A DNA stretch of 64,000 nt from Ascidiaceihabitans sp034111945 (GCA_047626725.1 JBLHSG010000015.1:1-64000), one strand, 5' to 3'. Counted from the first letter of the stretch, positions 40,856-50,168 are shown. Notes: generated by a model from the sequence alone, not told the origin. Numbers and translations are program-made.

Positions 40856-41476
40856 ATGTCGAAAAATGGACCTTTGCGGATCGGTATTGGCGGACCAGTT
40901 GGGGCCGGAAAAACCACGCTCACCGCAACCCTTGCGCGCCTCTTGCATCCTGAATTGTCGATCGCTGTGATCACCAACGACATCTATACTCAAGAAGACG
41001 CCGAGGCCTTGATGCGGCTTCAAATCTTGCCAAAAGACCGCGTGATCGGCGTCGAAACCGGCGGTTGCCCGCACACTGCAATTCGCGAGGATGCCTCGAT
41101 CAATTTGGCCGCAATCGCGCAAATGCGCGCGCGTCACGCTGATCTGGAAATTGTATTGATTGAAAGCGGCGGTGACAATTTATCCGCCACCTTTAGCCCC
41201 GAACTGGCCGATGTAACCGTCTATGTGATCGACGTTGCCGCAGGCGAAGAAATCCCACGCAAAGGTGGGCCCGCGATCACAAAATCAGACATTTTGGTCA
41301 TTAATAAAACCGATTTGGCGCAGCATGTCGGTGCCTCGCTTGAGGTCATGGAACGCGACGCTGGTCGAATGCGTGGGACCAAACCGTTTGTATTCACGTC
41401 GTTGCGTCACGGCAAAGGTGGCGATCAAGTCGCGCAGCTATTGGCGAAAATCGGCGGGTTCACGGTGCCGAACTAG
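40856..41476 (+). CDS. ureG: Urease accessory GTPase UreG
   Basis: A 206-residue SIMIBI GTPase that couples GTP hydrolysis to nickel insertion. It has the P-loop GGPVGAGKTTL (residues about 10-20), the metal motif ETGGCPHTAIREDASIN with the CPH nickel site, LVLIESGGDNL-type switch (IVLIESGGDNLSATF) and the base motif NKTDL. Length and motifs match the family. It is the last gene of the cluster; a weak stem-loop lies 19 nt after its stop. Confidence 0.97.
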   Translation: MSKNGPLRIGIGGPVGAGKTTLTATLARLLHPELSIAVITNDIYTQEDAEALMRLQILPKDRVIGVETGGCPHTAIREDASINLAAIAQMRARHADLEIVLIESGGDNLSATFSPELADVTVYVIDVAAGEEIPRKGGPAITKSDILVINKTDLAQHVGASLEVMERDAGRMRGTKPFVFTSLRHGKGGDQVAQLLAKIGGFTVPN

Positions 41477-41494
41477 CGTACACATTAATTGGCT

Positions 41495-41521
41495 GTTCAG
41501 TTTTTGCTTTCAAACCTGAAC
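41495..41521 (+). terminator. Weak stem-loop after ureG
   Basis: GTTCAG(TTTTTG) pairs with (CAAAC)CTGAAC around a short loop, 19 nt after the ureG stop. Six outer pairs are perfect and inner ones partial. No T run follows, so it may only be a 3' end stabiliser. Confidence 0.3.
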
Positions 41522-41609
41522 ACCGCCCCTATCCTGATCACAAAATTGCAATCACACCACGCGCCCCCGATCCCGCGCACGTGACTGCGCCGATTTGGGT
41601 GACCAACCG

Positions 41610-42755
41610 ATGACCAACGAGACGATATTTGCAAACGCTCGCGTAATTTTGGAACGCGAAGTGGTCCTTGGATCGGTACGCATTCAGGACGGTGCCATCA
41701 CCGACATCGACACTGGCGGGCACGTCGCGACCGGTGCATTAGACATGGGCGGCGATTTTATCGCGCCGGGACTTGTCGAATTACACACCGACAATCTTGA
41801 ACGTCACCTGACACCGCGCCCCAAGGTGGATTGGCCCCAGCGCCCTGCCATTCTGGCCCATGATTGCGAGCTGGCGGCGACCGGTATCACGACCGTTTTT
41901 GATGCTATCCGCGTTGGATCTGTGGTCAGTAACGATGCGAAACGATACAACCGTTATGCCCGTAAAATGGCCGATGAAATTCTAGCGATGCGGACAGCGG
42001 GCGCGCTGCGCGTACGCCATCACATTCATTTAAGAGCCGAGGTTTGCTCGGAAACGTTGTTGGATGAACTGGATGAATTTGGGCCTGATGATCGCATTGG
42101 CATTGTGTCGATGATGGATCACACGCCCGGCCAGCGACAGTTCAGCGACATGAAAAAATACAAAGACTACGTGTGCGGTAAACACGGACTGGATGCCAAC
42201 CGTTTTGATGAATACGTCGCCTTTTTACGCGGGGTACAGACCGAATTCGGGCCCAAACACGAACAGGCTGTCGTTGCCGCCGCGACACGTTACGGCGCGA
42301 CCTTAGCCAGTCACGATGACACCACATCCGCTCAAGTCACGGCCAGTGCCGCACACGGCGTTATCATCGCCGAATTCCCCACAACACTAGAGGCCGCACA
42401 AGCTTGCCAAGACCGCAAAATCGTGACTGTTATGGGCGCGCCAAACCTCATTCGTGGCGCATCTCATTCCGGCAATGTCGCCGCGTTGGAATTGGCGAAA
42501 CGTGGTCAATTGGACATCTTGTCATCCGATTATGTGCCCGCAGGTTTGTTGGGCGGCGCAGTACAGTTAGGTCAATTATGGGGCGACGTACCGCGCGGCA
42601 TTGCGACCGTCACATCAGCCCCCGCACGCGCAGTTGGCCTGAACAATCGCGGCGTTTTACGTGTTGGAGCCAGCGGTGATTTGATCCGTTTTGCCATGGT
42701 GGGTGACGTGCCTGCACTCAAGGAAACATGGTGCCGCGGCGTACGTGTTTTTTGA
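41610..42755 (+). CDS. phnM: PhnM-type alpha-D-ribose 1-methylphosphonate 5-triphosphate diphosphatase
   Basis: A 381-residue amidohydrolase-fold protein. PhnM removes diphosphate from the C-P lyase intermediate. Markers are PGLVELHTDNLERHLTPRPKVDWP near residues 48-71 with the metal His, RVRHHIHLRAEVCSETLLDEL, IGIVSMMDHTPGQRQF, TLASHDDTTSAQV and LDILSSDYVPAGLL. Metal ligands of the family are all present. The ATG at 41610 is preferred over a TTG at 41595. The rest of the C-P lyase operon is absent from this window, so the gene is isolated between urease and the transglutaminase operon. Confidence 0.93.
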   Translation: MTNETIFANARVILEREVVLGSVRIQDGAITDIDTGGHVATGALDMGGDFIAPGLVELHTDNLERHLTPRPKVDWPQRPAILAHDCELAATGITTVFDAIRVGSVVSNDAKRYNRYARKMADEILAMRTAGALRVRHHIHLRAEVCSETLLDELDEFGPDDRIGIVSMMDHTPGQRQFSDMKKYKDYVCGKHGLDANRFDEYVAFLRGVQTEFGPKHEQAVVAAATRYGATLASHDDTTSAQVTASAAHGVIIAEFPTTLEAAQACQDRKIVTVMGAPNLIRGASHSGNVAALELAKRGQLDILSSDYVPAGLLGGAVQLGQLWGDVPRGIATVTSAPARAVGLNNRGVLRVGASGDLIRFAMVGDVPALKETWCRGVRVF

Positions 42756-42815
42756 TGATGTGATGTAGGTCCCCAAATTTAAACTGGCAGGCTATCGACA
42801 ATCCAGCACCTTAAT

Positions 42816-42841
42816 GTGAACACTGCGCCCTCGCAGTTCAC
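42816..42841 (+). other. Hairpin ahead of transglutaminase gene
   Basis: ACTGCG-CCCT-CGCAGT is a perfect 6-bp stem, extended by GTGA/TCAC across a two-base bulge. It lies between the phnM stop and the TTG start at 42859. No T run follows. It may separate phnM expression from the next operon or be an operator. Confidence 0.3.
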
Positions 42842-42858
42842 GACATTTAGGGCGCATT

Positions 42859-43638
42859 TTGCTGATCTCAATTCACACGCATCTGGTCTATTCTGCACGC
42901 CAGTCCTGTAGCCTTTTGTTGCAGATCGAAGCGGCGCAAGACGGCGCACAAACCATCGAAAGCGCCACCTTAACCAGCGAACCTAATCAGGACTGGACCA
43001 TCATTTCTGGTGAAGAAAACATCGGTCTGCGCCGTTGGACCCGTGTTGATGATCTGTTCGACTGTACCTACCAAACGCACGTCAACGTGACCCGACCCGC
43101 GGTCGTTCTCGAGACATTGGATTTAACGCCATATGCCATGATCCCAAGCGATGTGACCAAATTCCTGATGCCCTCGCGATATTGTTTTCCCGAAGATTTT
43201 CTAGATTTTGCGCCTCAGTTTTTTGGGCATCTGACTGGCGGCCCGCTGATTGCGGCGATGGCCCGTTGGATCACTGATAATTTCACCTACGACAACAGCG
43301 CCAGCCACGCCGCAACCACGGCAACCGACAGCTTTCGCGCGCGCGCCGGTGTATGCCGTGACTACGCGCATGTGATGATTGCCATGGCGCGATCTGTCGG
43401 CATTCCCGCGCGGTTTGTCAGCGCCTATGCCCCCGATGTCACCCCGCAGGATTTTCACGCTGTTGCAGAGGTTTACCTAGATGGCGCGTGGCATTTGATT
43501 GATCCGACAGGCATGGCGCAGGCCCCTGAAATCGTGCGTATTGGTGTTGGTCGCGACGCCGCTGACGTGTCATTTATGACGTCATATGGCTGGATGGAGC
43601 TTATCAAACAGGCAGTCCACGTCGCGCGTGTCGACTAA
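42859..43638 (+). CDS. Transglutaminase-like protein (first copy)
   Basis: A 259-residue protein with an N-terminal beta-rich domain (residues 1-110) and a transglutaminase/protease core. The catalytic triad is Cys166 (ARAGVCRDYAH), His200 (DFHAVAEVYL) and Asp215 (HLIDPTG). Bacterial members hydrolyse or transfer amide bonds of glutamine or gamma-glutamyl groups. The start is TTG at 42859, with AGGG upstream; no ATG fits. It opens the Anbu gene neighbourhood, 57 bp before the ATP-grasp gene. A second, different transglutaminase lies 2.4 kb downstream. Confidence 0.88.
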   Translation: MLISIHTHLVYSARQSCSLLLQIEAAQDGAQTIESATLTSEPNQDWTIISGEENIGLRRWTRVDDLFDCTYQTHVNVTRPAVVLETLDLTPYAMIPSDVTKFLMPSRYCFPEDFLDFAPQFFGHLTGGPLIAAMARWITDNFTYDNSASHAATTATDSFRARAGVCRDYAHVMIAMARSVGIPARFVSAYAPDVTPQDFHAVAEVYLDGAWHLIDPTGMAQAPEIVRIGVGRDAADVSFMTSYGWMELIKQAVHVARVD

Positions 43639-43695
43639 GTCATATTAAACACCGGATTGCCTTGTAACCTTGACCTTTCGGGTTACCATCACGTC

Positions 43696-45123
43696 ATGGA
43701 TTCAGAACGAAAACACTTTGATGAGATGCTTTTGGGCAGCGATGGCGTGCGTGCACCCTAAGCCGAATACCAAAAGTGGTTCTCGCAAGAAGACCCCGCG
43801 CGTTTGGCCAAAAAGTCAAAAGAAGCTGAGGCGTTTTTTCGCCGCACAGGCATTACTTTTAACGTCTATGGCCAATCAGCAGCCCAAGAACGGTTGATCC
43901 CGTTTGATTTGATCCCGCGCATTATTGCCAATCGCGAATGGACCAAATTGTCCAAAGGCATTGAACAGCGGGTGCGCGCGATCAACGCGTTTCTGCACGA
44001 TATTTACCACCGTCAAGAAATCTTGCGCGCAGGCATTGTGCCGGTTGAACTGATCTCGCGAAATGTCGCGTTTCTGCCGCAGATGATTGGCGTTACGCCC
44101 CCCGGAAATGTCTACACCCACATCGTTGGCACCGATATTGTGCGCACAGGCGAAGACGATTTCTTTGTTCTCGAGGACAATGCGCGCACCCCGTCTGGCG
44201 TGTCGTACATGTTAGAAAATCGCGAAACGATGCTGCAAATGTTTCCGGAATTGTTCAGCCAAAACAAGGTGCAACCGGTCAGTGACTATCCAAAAAATCT
44301 GCGCCGCTCGCTTGCCGCTTGCGCCCCTGCCCATTGCGAGGGCCGCCCAACTGTCGCGATCCTGACGCCCGGCATTCACAACTCTGCCTACTTTGAGCAT
44401 TCATTTCTGGCGGATCAAATGGGCGTCGAACTGGTCGAAGGCCATGATTTATGCGTGGTCGACGGCCACATCGCGATGCGCACAACCGAAGGCTACAAAG
44501 TCATCGATGTGCTGTATCGCCGTGTCGATGATGACTATCTTGACCCGTTAAATTTCAAACCGGATTCAATGCTGGGCGTGCCTGGCATCATGGATGTTTA
44601 TCGCGCGGGCAACATCACCATCGCCAACGCGCCGGGCACAGGCATCGCGGACGACAAGGCGATTTATTCCTACATGCCCGAAATTATCGAATTTTATACC
44701 GGTGAAAAGGCGATCTTGAAAAACGTCGAAACATGGCGCTGTTCGGAACCCGACGCACTGAAATACGTGTTGGATAACTTGGCCGATCTGGTGGTCAAAG
44801 AAGTCCACGGTTCGGGCGGTTACGGAATGTTGGTTGGCCCCGCCGCAAGCAAATCCGAACTGTCAAATTTCGCTGCAAAACTGCGCAGCAATCCGTCAAA
44901 TTACATCGCGCAGCCAACGCTGTCTTTGTCCACGGTTCCGATCTTTGCCAAAAAGGGGCTCGCGCCGCGACACGTCGATTTGCGCCCCTTCGTTTTGGTG
45001 TCACCGGACGGCATAAACATCACGCCGGGCGGGCTCACGCGTGTGGCGCTCAAAGATGGATCACTGGTGGTAAATTCAAGCCAGGGCGGCGGCACAAAAG
45101 ACACTTGGGTTCTGGAGGAATAG
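43696..45123 (+). pseudogene. Circularly permuted ATP-grasp protein (CP_ATPgrasp_2), interrupted by an in-frame stop
   Basis: From the ATG at 43696 the frame reads MDSERKHFDEMLLGSDGVRAP, then TAA (43759-43761), then continues unbroken for 453 codons with clear family content: EAEAFFRRTGITFNVYG, RLIPFDLIPRII, LEDNARTPSGVSYMLENR, HGSGGYGMLVGPAA, APRHVDLRPFVLV and GGLTRVAL..NSSQGGGTKDTW. As I recall the family, the stop sits where a conserved tyrosine follows the RPH/RAP motif, so TAT or TAC has likely become TAA. A TTG at 43804 could restart translation 36 codons in, but has no ribosome site. Such proteins are predicted amide ligases. It could be a true mutation or an error in the sequence. Confidence 0.8.
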
Positions 45124-45127
45124 CGCC

Positions 45128-46069
45128 ATGCTGGGAAAAACCGCAGGCGGCCTGTATTGGATGTTCCGCTTTTTAGAACGCAGCGAAAACACCGCGCGTC
45201 TGGTCGAAGCCGGATTTCGGATCGCGTTAACCCGATCAAAAGATGCGCAATCAGAATGGAAATCTGTCCTGACAACAGCCGGTGTCCGGTACGGATATGA
45301 CGCCAAATACGACAGTTATTCGGCGGCCCAAGCTGTTGATTTTTTGCTGCGGGATACGGCCAATCCGTCCAGCGTTATGTCATCGATCGAAAATGCACGC
45401 ACCAACGCGCGCACCGTACGCACCGCCCTGACCACCGAGGTTTGGGAGGCCGTCAACGAAAGCTGGATGGCGCTGCGGGCCGCGTTGAAAAAACCGATCA
45501 CCGAAACACAATTGCCCGCAATCTTGGGTGAAATTCGGCGCCACACCGCCCTGGTTCGTGGGGCCCTGCACGGCACGATGCTGCGCAATGACATCTTTGA
45601 TTTCACCCAGATCGGCACCGCGCTGGAACGGGCAGATAACACCGCGCGCATCATCGATGTGAAATACTATACGCTGCTGCCGTCGGCCAAATTTGTCGGC
45701 TCGACCTTGGACAATGTGCAGTGGGAAACCATCCTGCGATCCGTGTCGGCACATCGTTCGTTTCGCTGGATCAACGATCACGACATGTCGCCTGCCAGCA
45801 TTGCAGAATTTCTGATCCTGGACAGTCGGTTTCCGCGATCTTTGTCGTTCTGTAGCCGTATTCTGGATGAAAGTCTGGGTTATCTGGCCAAAGACTACGG
45901 TGCGCGAATGCCCAGCCACGATCTGATTGATGCACAACGTAACATGCTGCGAGACCATACAATTTCGTCAATTTTTGATGAGGGGCTGCATCATTTCATC
46001 ACCTCGTTTATTCGCGACAATAATGCGATCGGGTTGCAGATCGAAAAAGATTACCGGTTTGTTGGGTAG
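45128..46069 (+). CDS. Alpha-E domain protein (DUF403)
   Basis: A 313-residue, almost all-helical protein of the alpha-E family. It begins MLGKTAGGLYWMFRFLERSENTARLVEAGFRIAL, the standard signature. It has repeated FTQIGTALERADNTARIIDVKY-type helices and RFPRSLSFCSRILDESL, ending near RDNNAIGLQIEKDYRF. These proteins always travel with circularly permuted ATP-grasp proteins and are predicted to act with them in peptide or amide synthesis; no reaction is established to my knowledge. It starts 4 bp after the ATP-grasp gene and ends 9 bp before the second transglutaminase gene. Confidence 0.92.
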   Translation: MLGKTAGGLYWMFRFLERSENTARLVEAGFRIALTRSKDAQSEWKSVLTTAGVRYGYDAKYDSYSAAQAVDFLLRDTANPSSVMSSIENARTNARTVRTALTTEVWEAVNESWMALRAALKKPITETQLPAILGEIRRHTALVRGALHGTMLRNDIFDFTQIGTALERADNTARIIDVKYYTLLPSAKFVGSTLDNVQWETILRSVSAHRSFRWINDHDMSPASIAEFLILDSRFPRSLSFCSRILDESLGYLAKDYGARMPSHDLIDAQRNMLRDHTISSIFDEGLHHFITSFIRDNNAIGLQIEKDYRFVG

Positions 46070-46078
46070 ACACAAAAC

Positions 46079-46876
46079 ATGAAGCTGAGCATCACACACA
46101 CGACCAAATATTCATACGACGCGCCGGTGTCTTATGGCCTGCAACAGGTGCGTTTGACGCCAGTCAGCACCAAACATCAGACCGTTACAGACTGGAAAGT
46201 CGCGATTTCAGGCGGCGCACCCGAAGCATCATTCGAGGATCAATATCAGAACCAAACGCTGCTGGTTCAGGCCGACAAAGGCACAACCGAAGTGTCTGTT
46301 ACCGTCTCTGGCGACGTTGAAACGCATACATCTGACGGTATTTTTGGCAAGGTTTACGGTACAGCACCCCTATGGCATTTCGCCCAAAGCACGGCGCGCA
46401 CGGCTGCGGGAAAAGGCATTCAAAACCTTGCCAAGCCTTTGATTAGGCATTCTAATACCTTGGATTCCTTGCATGACTTGTCGAAATCAATCCTTCAAGC
46501 TGTGCCTTATGGTCATGCCGACACGCTTTCCGGCACCACAGCTGAAGACGCGTTAACTGCCGGTGGTGGCGTCTGTCAGGATCATGCGCAAATTTTTGTA
46601 TCTGCGGCGCGTGTTGCCGGCATCCCTGCGCGCTATGTCAGCGGATATTTGATGATGAACGACCGCATTCAACAAGACGCAAGCCACGCCTGGGCAGAAG
46701 CGCACATTGACGGTTTGGGGTGGGTTGGGTTTGACGTGTCCAACGGCATTTCCCCCGATGAACGTTATGTGCGGATCGCAACGGGCCTCGATTCACGCGA
46801 TGCCTCTCCTATTTCCGGCGTCCGCTTGGGGTCTGCCGCTGAATCGATGATTGTATCGTTGCAAATTCAGCAATAG
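46079..46876 (+). CDS. Transglutaminase-like protein (second copy)
   Basis: A 265-residue protein with an N-terminal beta domain of the bacterial transglutaminase-like type (MKLSITHTTKYSYDAPVSYGLQQVRLTP) and a catalytic core. The triad is Cys166 (GGGVCQDHAQIF), His203 (DASHAWAEAHI) and Asp219 (GWVGFDVSNG). The pattern matches the transglutaminase family found beside alpha-E and ATP-grasp genes. It lies 9 bp after the alpha-E gene and 48 bp before the Anbu gene. It differs clearly from the copy at 42859, so a recent duplication is unlikely. Confidence 0.92.
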   Translation: MKLSITHTTKYSYDAPVSYGLQQVRLTPVSTKHQTVTDWKVAISGGAPEASFEDQYQNQTLLVQADKGTTEVSVTVSGDVETHTSDGIFGKVYGTAPLWHFAQSTARTAAGKGIQNLAKPLIRHSNTLDSLHDLSKSILQAVPYGHADTLSGTTAEDALTAGGGVCQDHAQIFVSAARVAGIPARYVSGYLMMNDRIQQDASHAWAEAHIDGLGWVGFDVSNGISPDERYVRIATGLDSRDASPISGVRLGSAAESMIVSLQIQQ

Positions 46877-46924
46877 ATACGGGGCCAATCGTTTCCCTTT
46901 TTTAATCCACACTGGACCCAGACA

Positions 46925-47659
46925 ATGACCTATTGCGTCGGACTTCGCCTGAACAAAGGGCTCGTCTTTATGTCAGACACGCGCACCAACGCAGGTGTCG
47001 ATAATTTTTCAGTGACACGCAAAATGTTCACGTGGGATGTGCCGGGCGAACGGGTCATCACGATCATGACCGCGGGCAATTTGGCAACCACACAATCCTT
47101 GGTCAGCCTGCTGGATGAACGTTCAAAAGTTCTGGCAGATCGCAGCCCAACGATTTTGGAATTGCCAACGTTGTTCCAGATCGCGCGACTGGTCGGCGAC
47201 ACATTAAAAGAAGTGATCCAAGACAGTGGGCCCGATGGTCAACAGGCATCCTCAAAGTTCAAAGCATCGGTGATTTTGGGTGGTCAGATCAAAGGCGGAT
47301 CGCCGACGTTGTTCATGATCTACCCTGAGGGAAATTTCATCGAAATCACCGACGACAGCCCGTTTTTTCAAATTGGCGAAGCGAAATACGGCAAGCCGAT
47401 TTTGGTGCGCGCCTATGAACCAGACATGAGTTTTGAAGACGCGATAAAACTGCTTTTGGTGTCTTTTGATTCCACAATCAAAGCGAACTTGTCAGTTGGA
47501 CTGCCGCTTGATTTACAGGTTTATGTTCAGGACAGTTTTGAAGTTAGCAACAAGCCACGCATCGAGGCAGATGACCCATATTACCAAGCAGTTTCAACGG
47601 GTTGGGGTGATGCCCTGCGCCACGCGTTGTCGCATTTGCCACCCTACAAGTTCGACTGA
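46925..47659 (+). CDS. Anbu, proteasome-like Ntn-hydrolase
   Basis: A 244-residue protein of the bacterial proteasome-type peptidase family called Anbu, related to HslV and 20S subunits. After Met removal the N-terminal residue is Thr (MTYCVGLRLNKGLVFMSDTRTNAG), the expected nucleophile. The Asp in MSDTRTN and Lys33 (TRKMFTW) complete the usual Ntn site, and GNLATTQSLV is the family loop near residues 50-60. Anbu is known to occur with ATP-grasp, alpha-E and transglutaminase genes, exactly as here. Substrates are unknown. It ends 19 bp from the convergent C45 gene. Confidence 0.93.
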   Translation: MTYCVGLRLNKGLVFMSDTRTNAGVDNFSVTRKMFTWDVPGERVITIMTAGNLATTQSLVSLLDERSKVLADRSPTILELPTLFQIARLVGDTLKEVIQDSGPDGQQASSKFKASVILGGQIKGGSPTLFMIYPEGNFIEITDDSPFFQIGEAKYGKPILVRAYEPDMSFEDAIKLLLVSFDSTIKANLSVGLPLDLQVYVQDSFEVSNKPRIEADDPYYQAVSTGWGDALRHALSHLPPYKFD

Positions 47660-47678
47660 ACATCGAGAAATTTGGGTT

Positions 47679-48650
47679 TCATGCCGCGCCAGGGATTTGA
47701 ACCCGTCGGCCACCTTCGTGAAAATCATCCATCGCAAAGCTCCAAGTGGTGCCAGGCCAACGGACCTCCATTTGTTGCAATCGAGGGCGGTAAACTGCGG
47801 TGTAAATCGTGCCAAACCCCGCATCAAAAGCCGTCGAATACAACGGCGGACGCAAGAACGCATTGATGAATTTATCTTCGGGATCACGGTGCAACGTTAG
47901 GCGCTGTAACAAGAACCGCTCGCGTTCAACCGTGGCCGTGAACCGCGCGTGGCTGATCCATTCGACATTTTCTTGATGGTTCGTCGCGACCGCAGCGTGG
48001 GTGATAATGGCCGGCCGATCAGGGGCCAACATCGCCGTTAAATACTGTCGCTTGGCGTCCAGCACAGTCACATTATAGCTCATGTGTGTCGGAACGCGTG
48101 CCAAAACCGCGCCCGCTTCTTCGGCTGTTGTGCAGGTCTGCAGAACATACCGCAGGATCAGCGGGATACCAAAACCACGCCCGACAATCCGGCGCCCGCC
48201 AAAGGTCAGCGAAATCGCGAGACCCGCGTCATTCATCCCATCGACCATGCCCCACAGCCCGTCAGATGTGCCCATGACCCGCCTGCCCTGCCAACCGGTG
48301 TGCAAAATCAGGCTGTCAAACGCGCTGGCCTTGTAGTCATAATTGCGCACCATCACGGGCTCTTCGCCCGGCCAAATCGCCTGACTACAGCCCGCCAAAT
48401 AGGGCGGCGGGCAATAAAAACTCAGGAACCTCGCGGCCTGATCGCCCCCACCGGCAAGATCGCACAGCTCATCATACAGCGGCACGATCTCGGGCATGTG
48501 TTCGGTTAGAGCGCGCCTGCTTTCCAAATAGCTCGGCCGCGCACTGTCACCCTCTTTGAGCCACCAGCGTTTGTAATCGGGCCAATATTCCGCGAAAAGC
48601 CCGGCCCATTTCGGACCGGGCGATACTTCGCTAAGGGCGCGCCAAAGCAT
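47679..48650 (-). CDS. C45-type Ntn hydrolase / acyltransferase-like protein
   Basis: A 323-residue protein resembling the acyl-CoA:6-aminopenicillanate acyltransferase (peptidase C45) group. Family-like blocks are PYLAGCSQAIWPG with probable nucleophile Cys88, VMVRNYDYK, DGMNDAGLAISLTFGG and THMSYNVTVLDAKR. These enzymes self-cleave before the Cys and then hydrolyse or transfer amide bonds; self-cleavage at Gly87/Cys88 is an inference here. It is the last gene of a four-gene minus-strand operon, 9 bp after the ATP-grasp gene, with AAGGA upstream. Confidence 0.85.
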   Translation of the reverse strand: MLWRALSEVSPGPKWAGLFAEYWPDYKRWWLKEGDSARPSYLESRRALTEHMPEIVPLYDELCDLAGGGDQAARFLSFYCPPPYLAGCSQAIWPGEEPVMVRNYDYKASAFDSLILHTGWQGRRVMGTSDGLWGMVDGMNDAGLAISLTFGGRRIVGRGFGIPLILRYVLQTCTTAEEAGAVLARVPTHMSYNVTVLDAKRQYLTAMLAPDRPAIITHAAVATNHQENVEWISHARFTATVERERFLLQRLTLHRDPEDKFINAFLRPPLYSTAFDAGFGTIYTAVYRPRLQQMEVRWPGTTWSFAMDDFHEGGRRVQIPGAA

Positions 48651-48659
48651 TTTGTTTCC

Positions 48660-50117
48660 TTACAAAATTTTGAACGCAGGATCTGCCAAAACAGGGCCCG
48701 CATTGGCCACAGGCAACGGTTTTCCATCGACCGTCCGTTTGATCCCGTGGATCCACTTTTTTGCACGCTCATTCAATTGGAAACTCTTGGTCATCGAACG
48801 ACCACGCGTCACCAAAATACCGATGTCGGCACCTTCATACCGATAGTCACCCGGCTGCATGATCCGTAGGAAAAACGCTTCGTTTTCGCTTTCGACGGCG
48901 CGCCTGTGATAATCGAAACGGTCATACACAACACTGCCGTCCTCAAGCATTTTGTAGATGCCGGTTTCAGGCGCAGTTGTGCAAATATCGACGCTGTCAT
49001 CCGTGTGTTTGATAACCATTTGCGACCAGCTGTCGATCATGTTCGGATTGGCCCAACGATCGTTTAGCTCACTGGTATCAAGGTCGAATTTCTTTTTCGA
49101 GAATTCAAGCAAGTGGAACAAAAACAGCGGCGCATCCGCATGAGCAAAGGCCGCGTGGTTGGTCATTGACGACGCGCCGGTAATGCGAGGATTGAGTTCG
49201 CCCAGCCAAATATCACCCGTTTTTTTATCGATCAAAAAGTCGAGTTCAAAGTACCCGCGATAGCCTTCTTTGCGCAATTGTTCGCCAAATTTAAACGTCA
49301 GTTCACGTGCTTTTTGGCGCACTTTGGGTGGGAATGCGGTGGACAAAATTTCGTTACCACACCAACCGCCGCGATATGGCGTCAGTTCATTAAAGCCGAC
49401 AAGTTCGGTCATCAACGGGCCAACAATTGTGCCCTCTTTTGTCGCGCAGCCTTCGATCGCCGATCCACGACAATCGATGCGTTTCATAATCTTGATCTCA
49501 CCTTCGCCGATAATCTCGTGCTCATGACGACGGAAATCAGCCTCGGATTTGATAAAGAACGTGGTGTGCCCGCTGTCACCAAAGGCCGATTGCAGGACCA
49601 GATCATGGCCAATGCCAGCTTTTTCACAGGTCGCTTGCAGGTTTTCGTAAGACGTCACTTCGGCCAAAACGTTTGGCACAGACGGGACCCCCGCCTTGTT
49701 ACCGATGCGGACCGTTTCGATTTTGTTGTCCATGTTCGTGCGCAGTTTGGCCTTTGGGAACCAAACATCGGCGCCCAGTTCTTTTGACAGGCGTTCGGTT
49801 TCTTCGTCGAACATCAAGAACACAAATTTCGGCTTGCCGCCGCGGCGTTTGATGAAATCGATGACTTCTTTGTGCTGCAACAAATAGTTATTGATATCTT
49901 CGATCGATTGGAATTCGGCGTGCGGCTGTTCGGATGGGCAAAACACGTTCGGATGCTTGCCGCCGTAGCAGTCAATGTAACAGATGTATTTAAAGTTTTT
50001 GACCCATTCATCGAGCCCTAAAAGGTTAAAGTTTGTGGCCGAAATGAAGTAGATAGGATCTTCGTTACGGTGAAAGAACCGGCGGATTTCCGAGATATTC
50101 TTGAGCACTGTTGGCAT
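48660..50117 (-). CDS. ATP-grasp ligase, carboxylate-amine ligase type
   Basis: A 485-residue ATP-grasp protein. An N-terminal Rossmann-like domain (FISATNFNLLGLDEWV, residues 24-39 region) precedes a central ATP-binding domain with LQSAFGDSGHTTFFI (lid). The metal-site block EGYRGYFELDFLIDKKTGDIWLGELNPRITGAS lies near residues 283-316. It probably joins a carboxylate to an amine through an acyl phosphate. It does not have the biotin carboxylase signature, so biotin carboxylase naming would be misleading. It is 51 bp after the decarboxylase-fold gene and 9 bp before the C45 gene; AAGGAC precedes its ATG. Confidence 0.88.
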   Translation of the reverse strand: MPTVLKNISEIRRFFHRNEDPIYFISATNFNLLGLDEWVKNFKYICYIDCYGGKHPNVFCPSEQPHAEFQSIEDINNYLLQHKEVIDFIKRRGGKPKFVFLMFDEETERLSKELGADVWFPKAKLRTNMDNKIETVRIGNKAGVPSVPNVLAEVTSYENLQATCEKAGIGHDLVLQSAFGDSGHTTFFIKSEADFRRHEHEIIGEGEIKIMKRIDCRGSAIEGCATKEGTIVGPLMTELVGFNELTPYRGGWCGNEILSTAFPPKVRQKARELTFKFGEQLRKEGYRGYFELDFLIDKKTGDIWLGELNPRITGASSMTNHAAFAHADAPLFLFHLLEFSKKKFDLDTSELNDRWANPNMIDSWSQMVIKHTDDSVDICTTAPETGIYKMLEDGSVVYDRFDYHRRAVESENEAFFLRIMQPGDYRYEGADIGILVTRGRSMTKSFQLNERAKKWIHGIKRTVDGKPLPVANAGPVLADPAFKIL

Positions 50118-50168
50118 TGTTTGTCCTTTTCTTATCTTTTTCGGTTTTTTACTTTGCGCAAAAACGGC

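Noticed and set aside
43804..45123. Annotating the ATP-grasp gene as an ordinary CDS starting at TTG 43804.
   Set aside because: Family sequence clearly extends upstream to the ATG at 43696, there is no ribosome site before the TTG, and the start would remove conserved N-terminal residues.
48660..50117. Naming this ATP-grasp protein biotin carboxylase.
   Set aside because: It lacks the biotin carboxylase signature blocks seen in the true accC at 18463; only the general ATP-grasp fold is shared.
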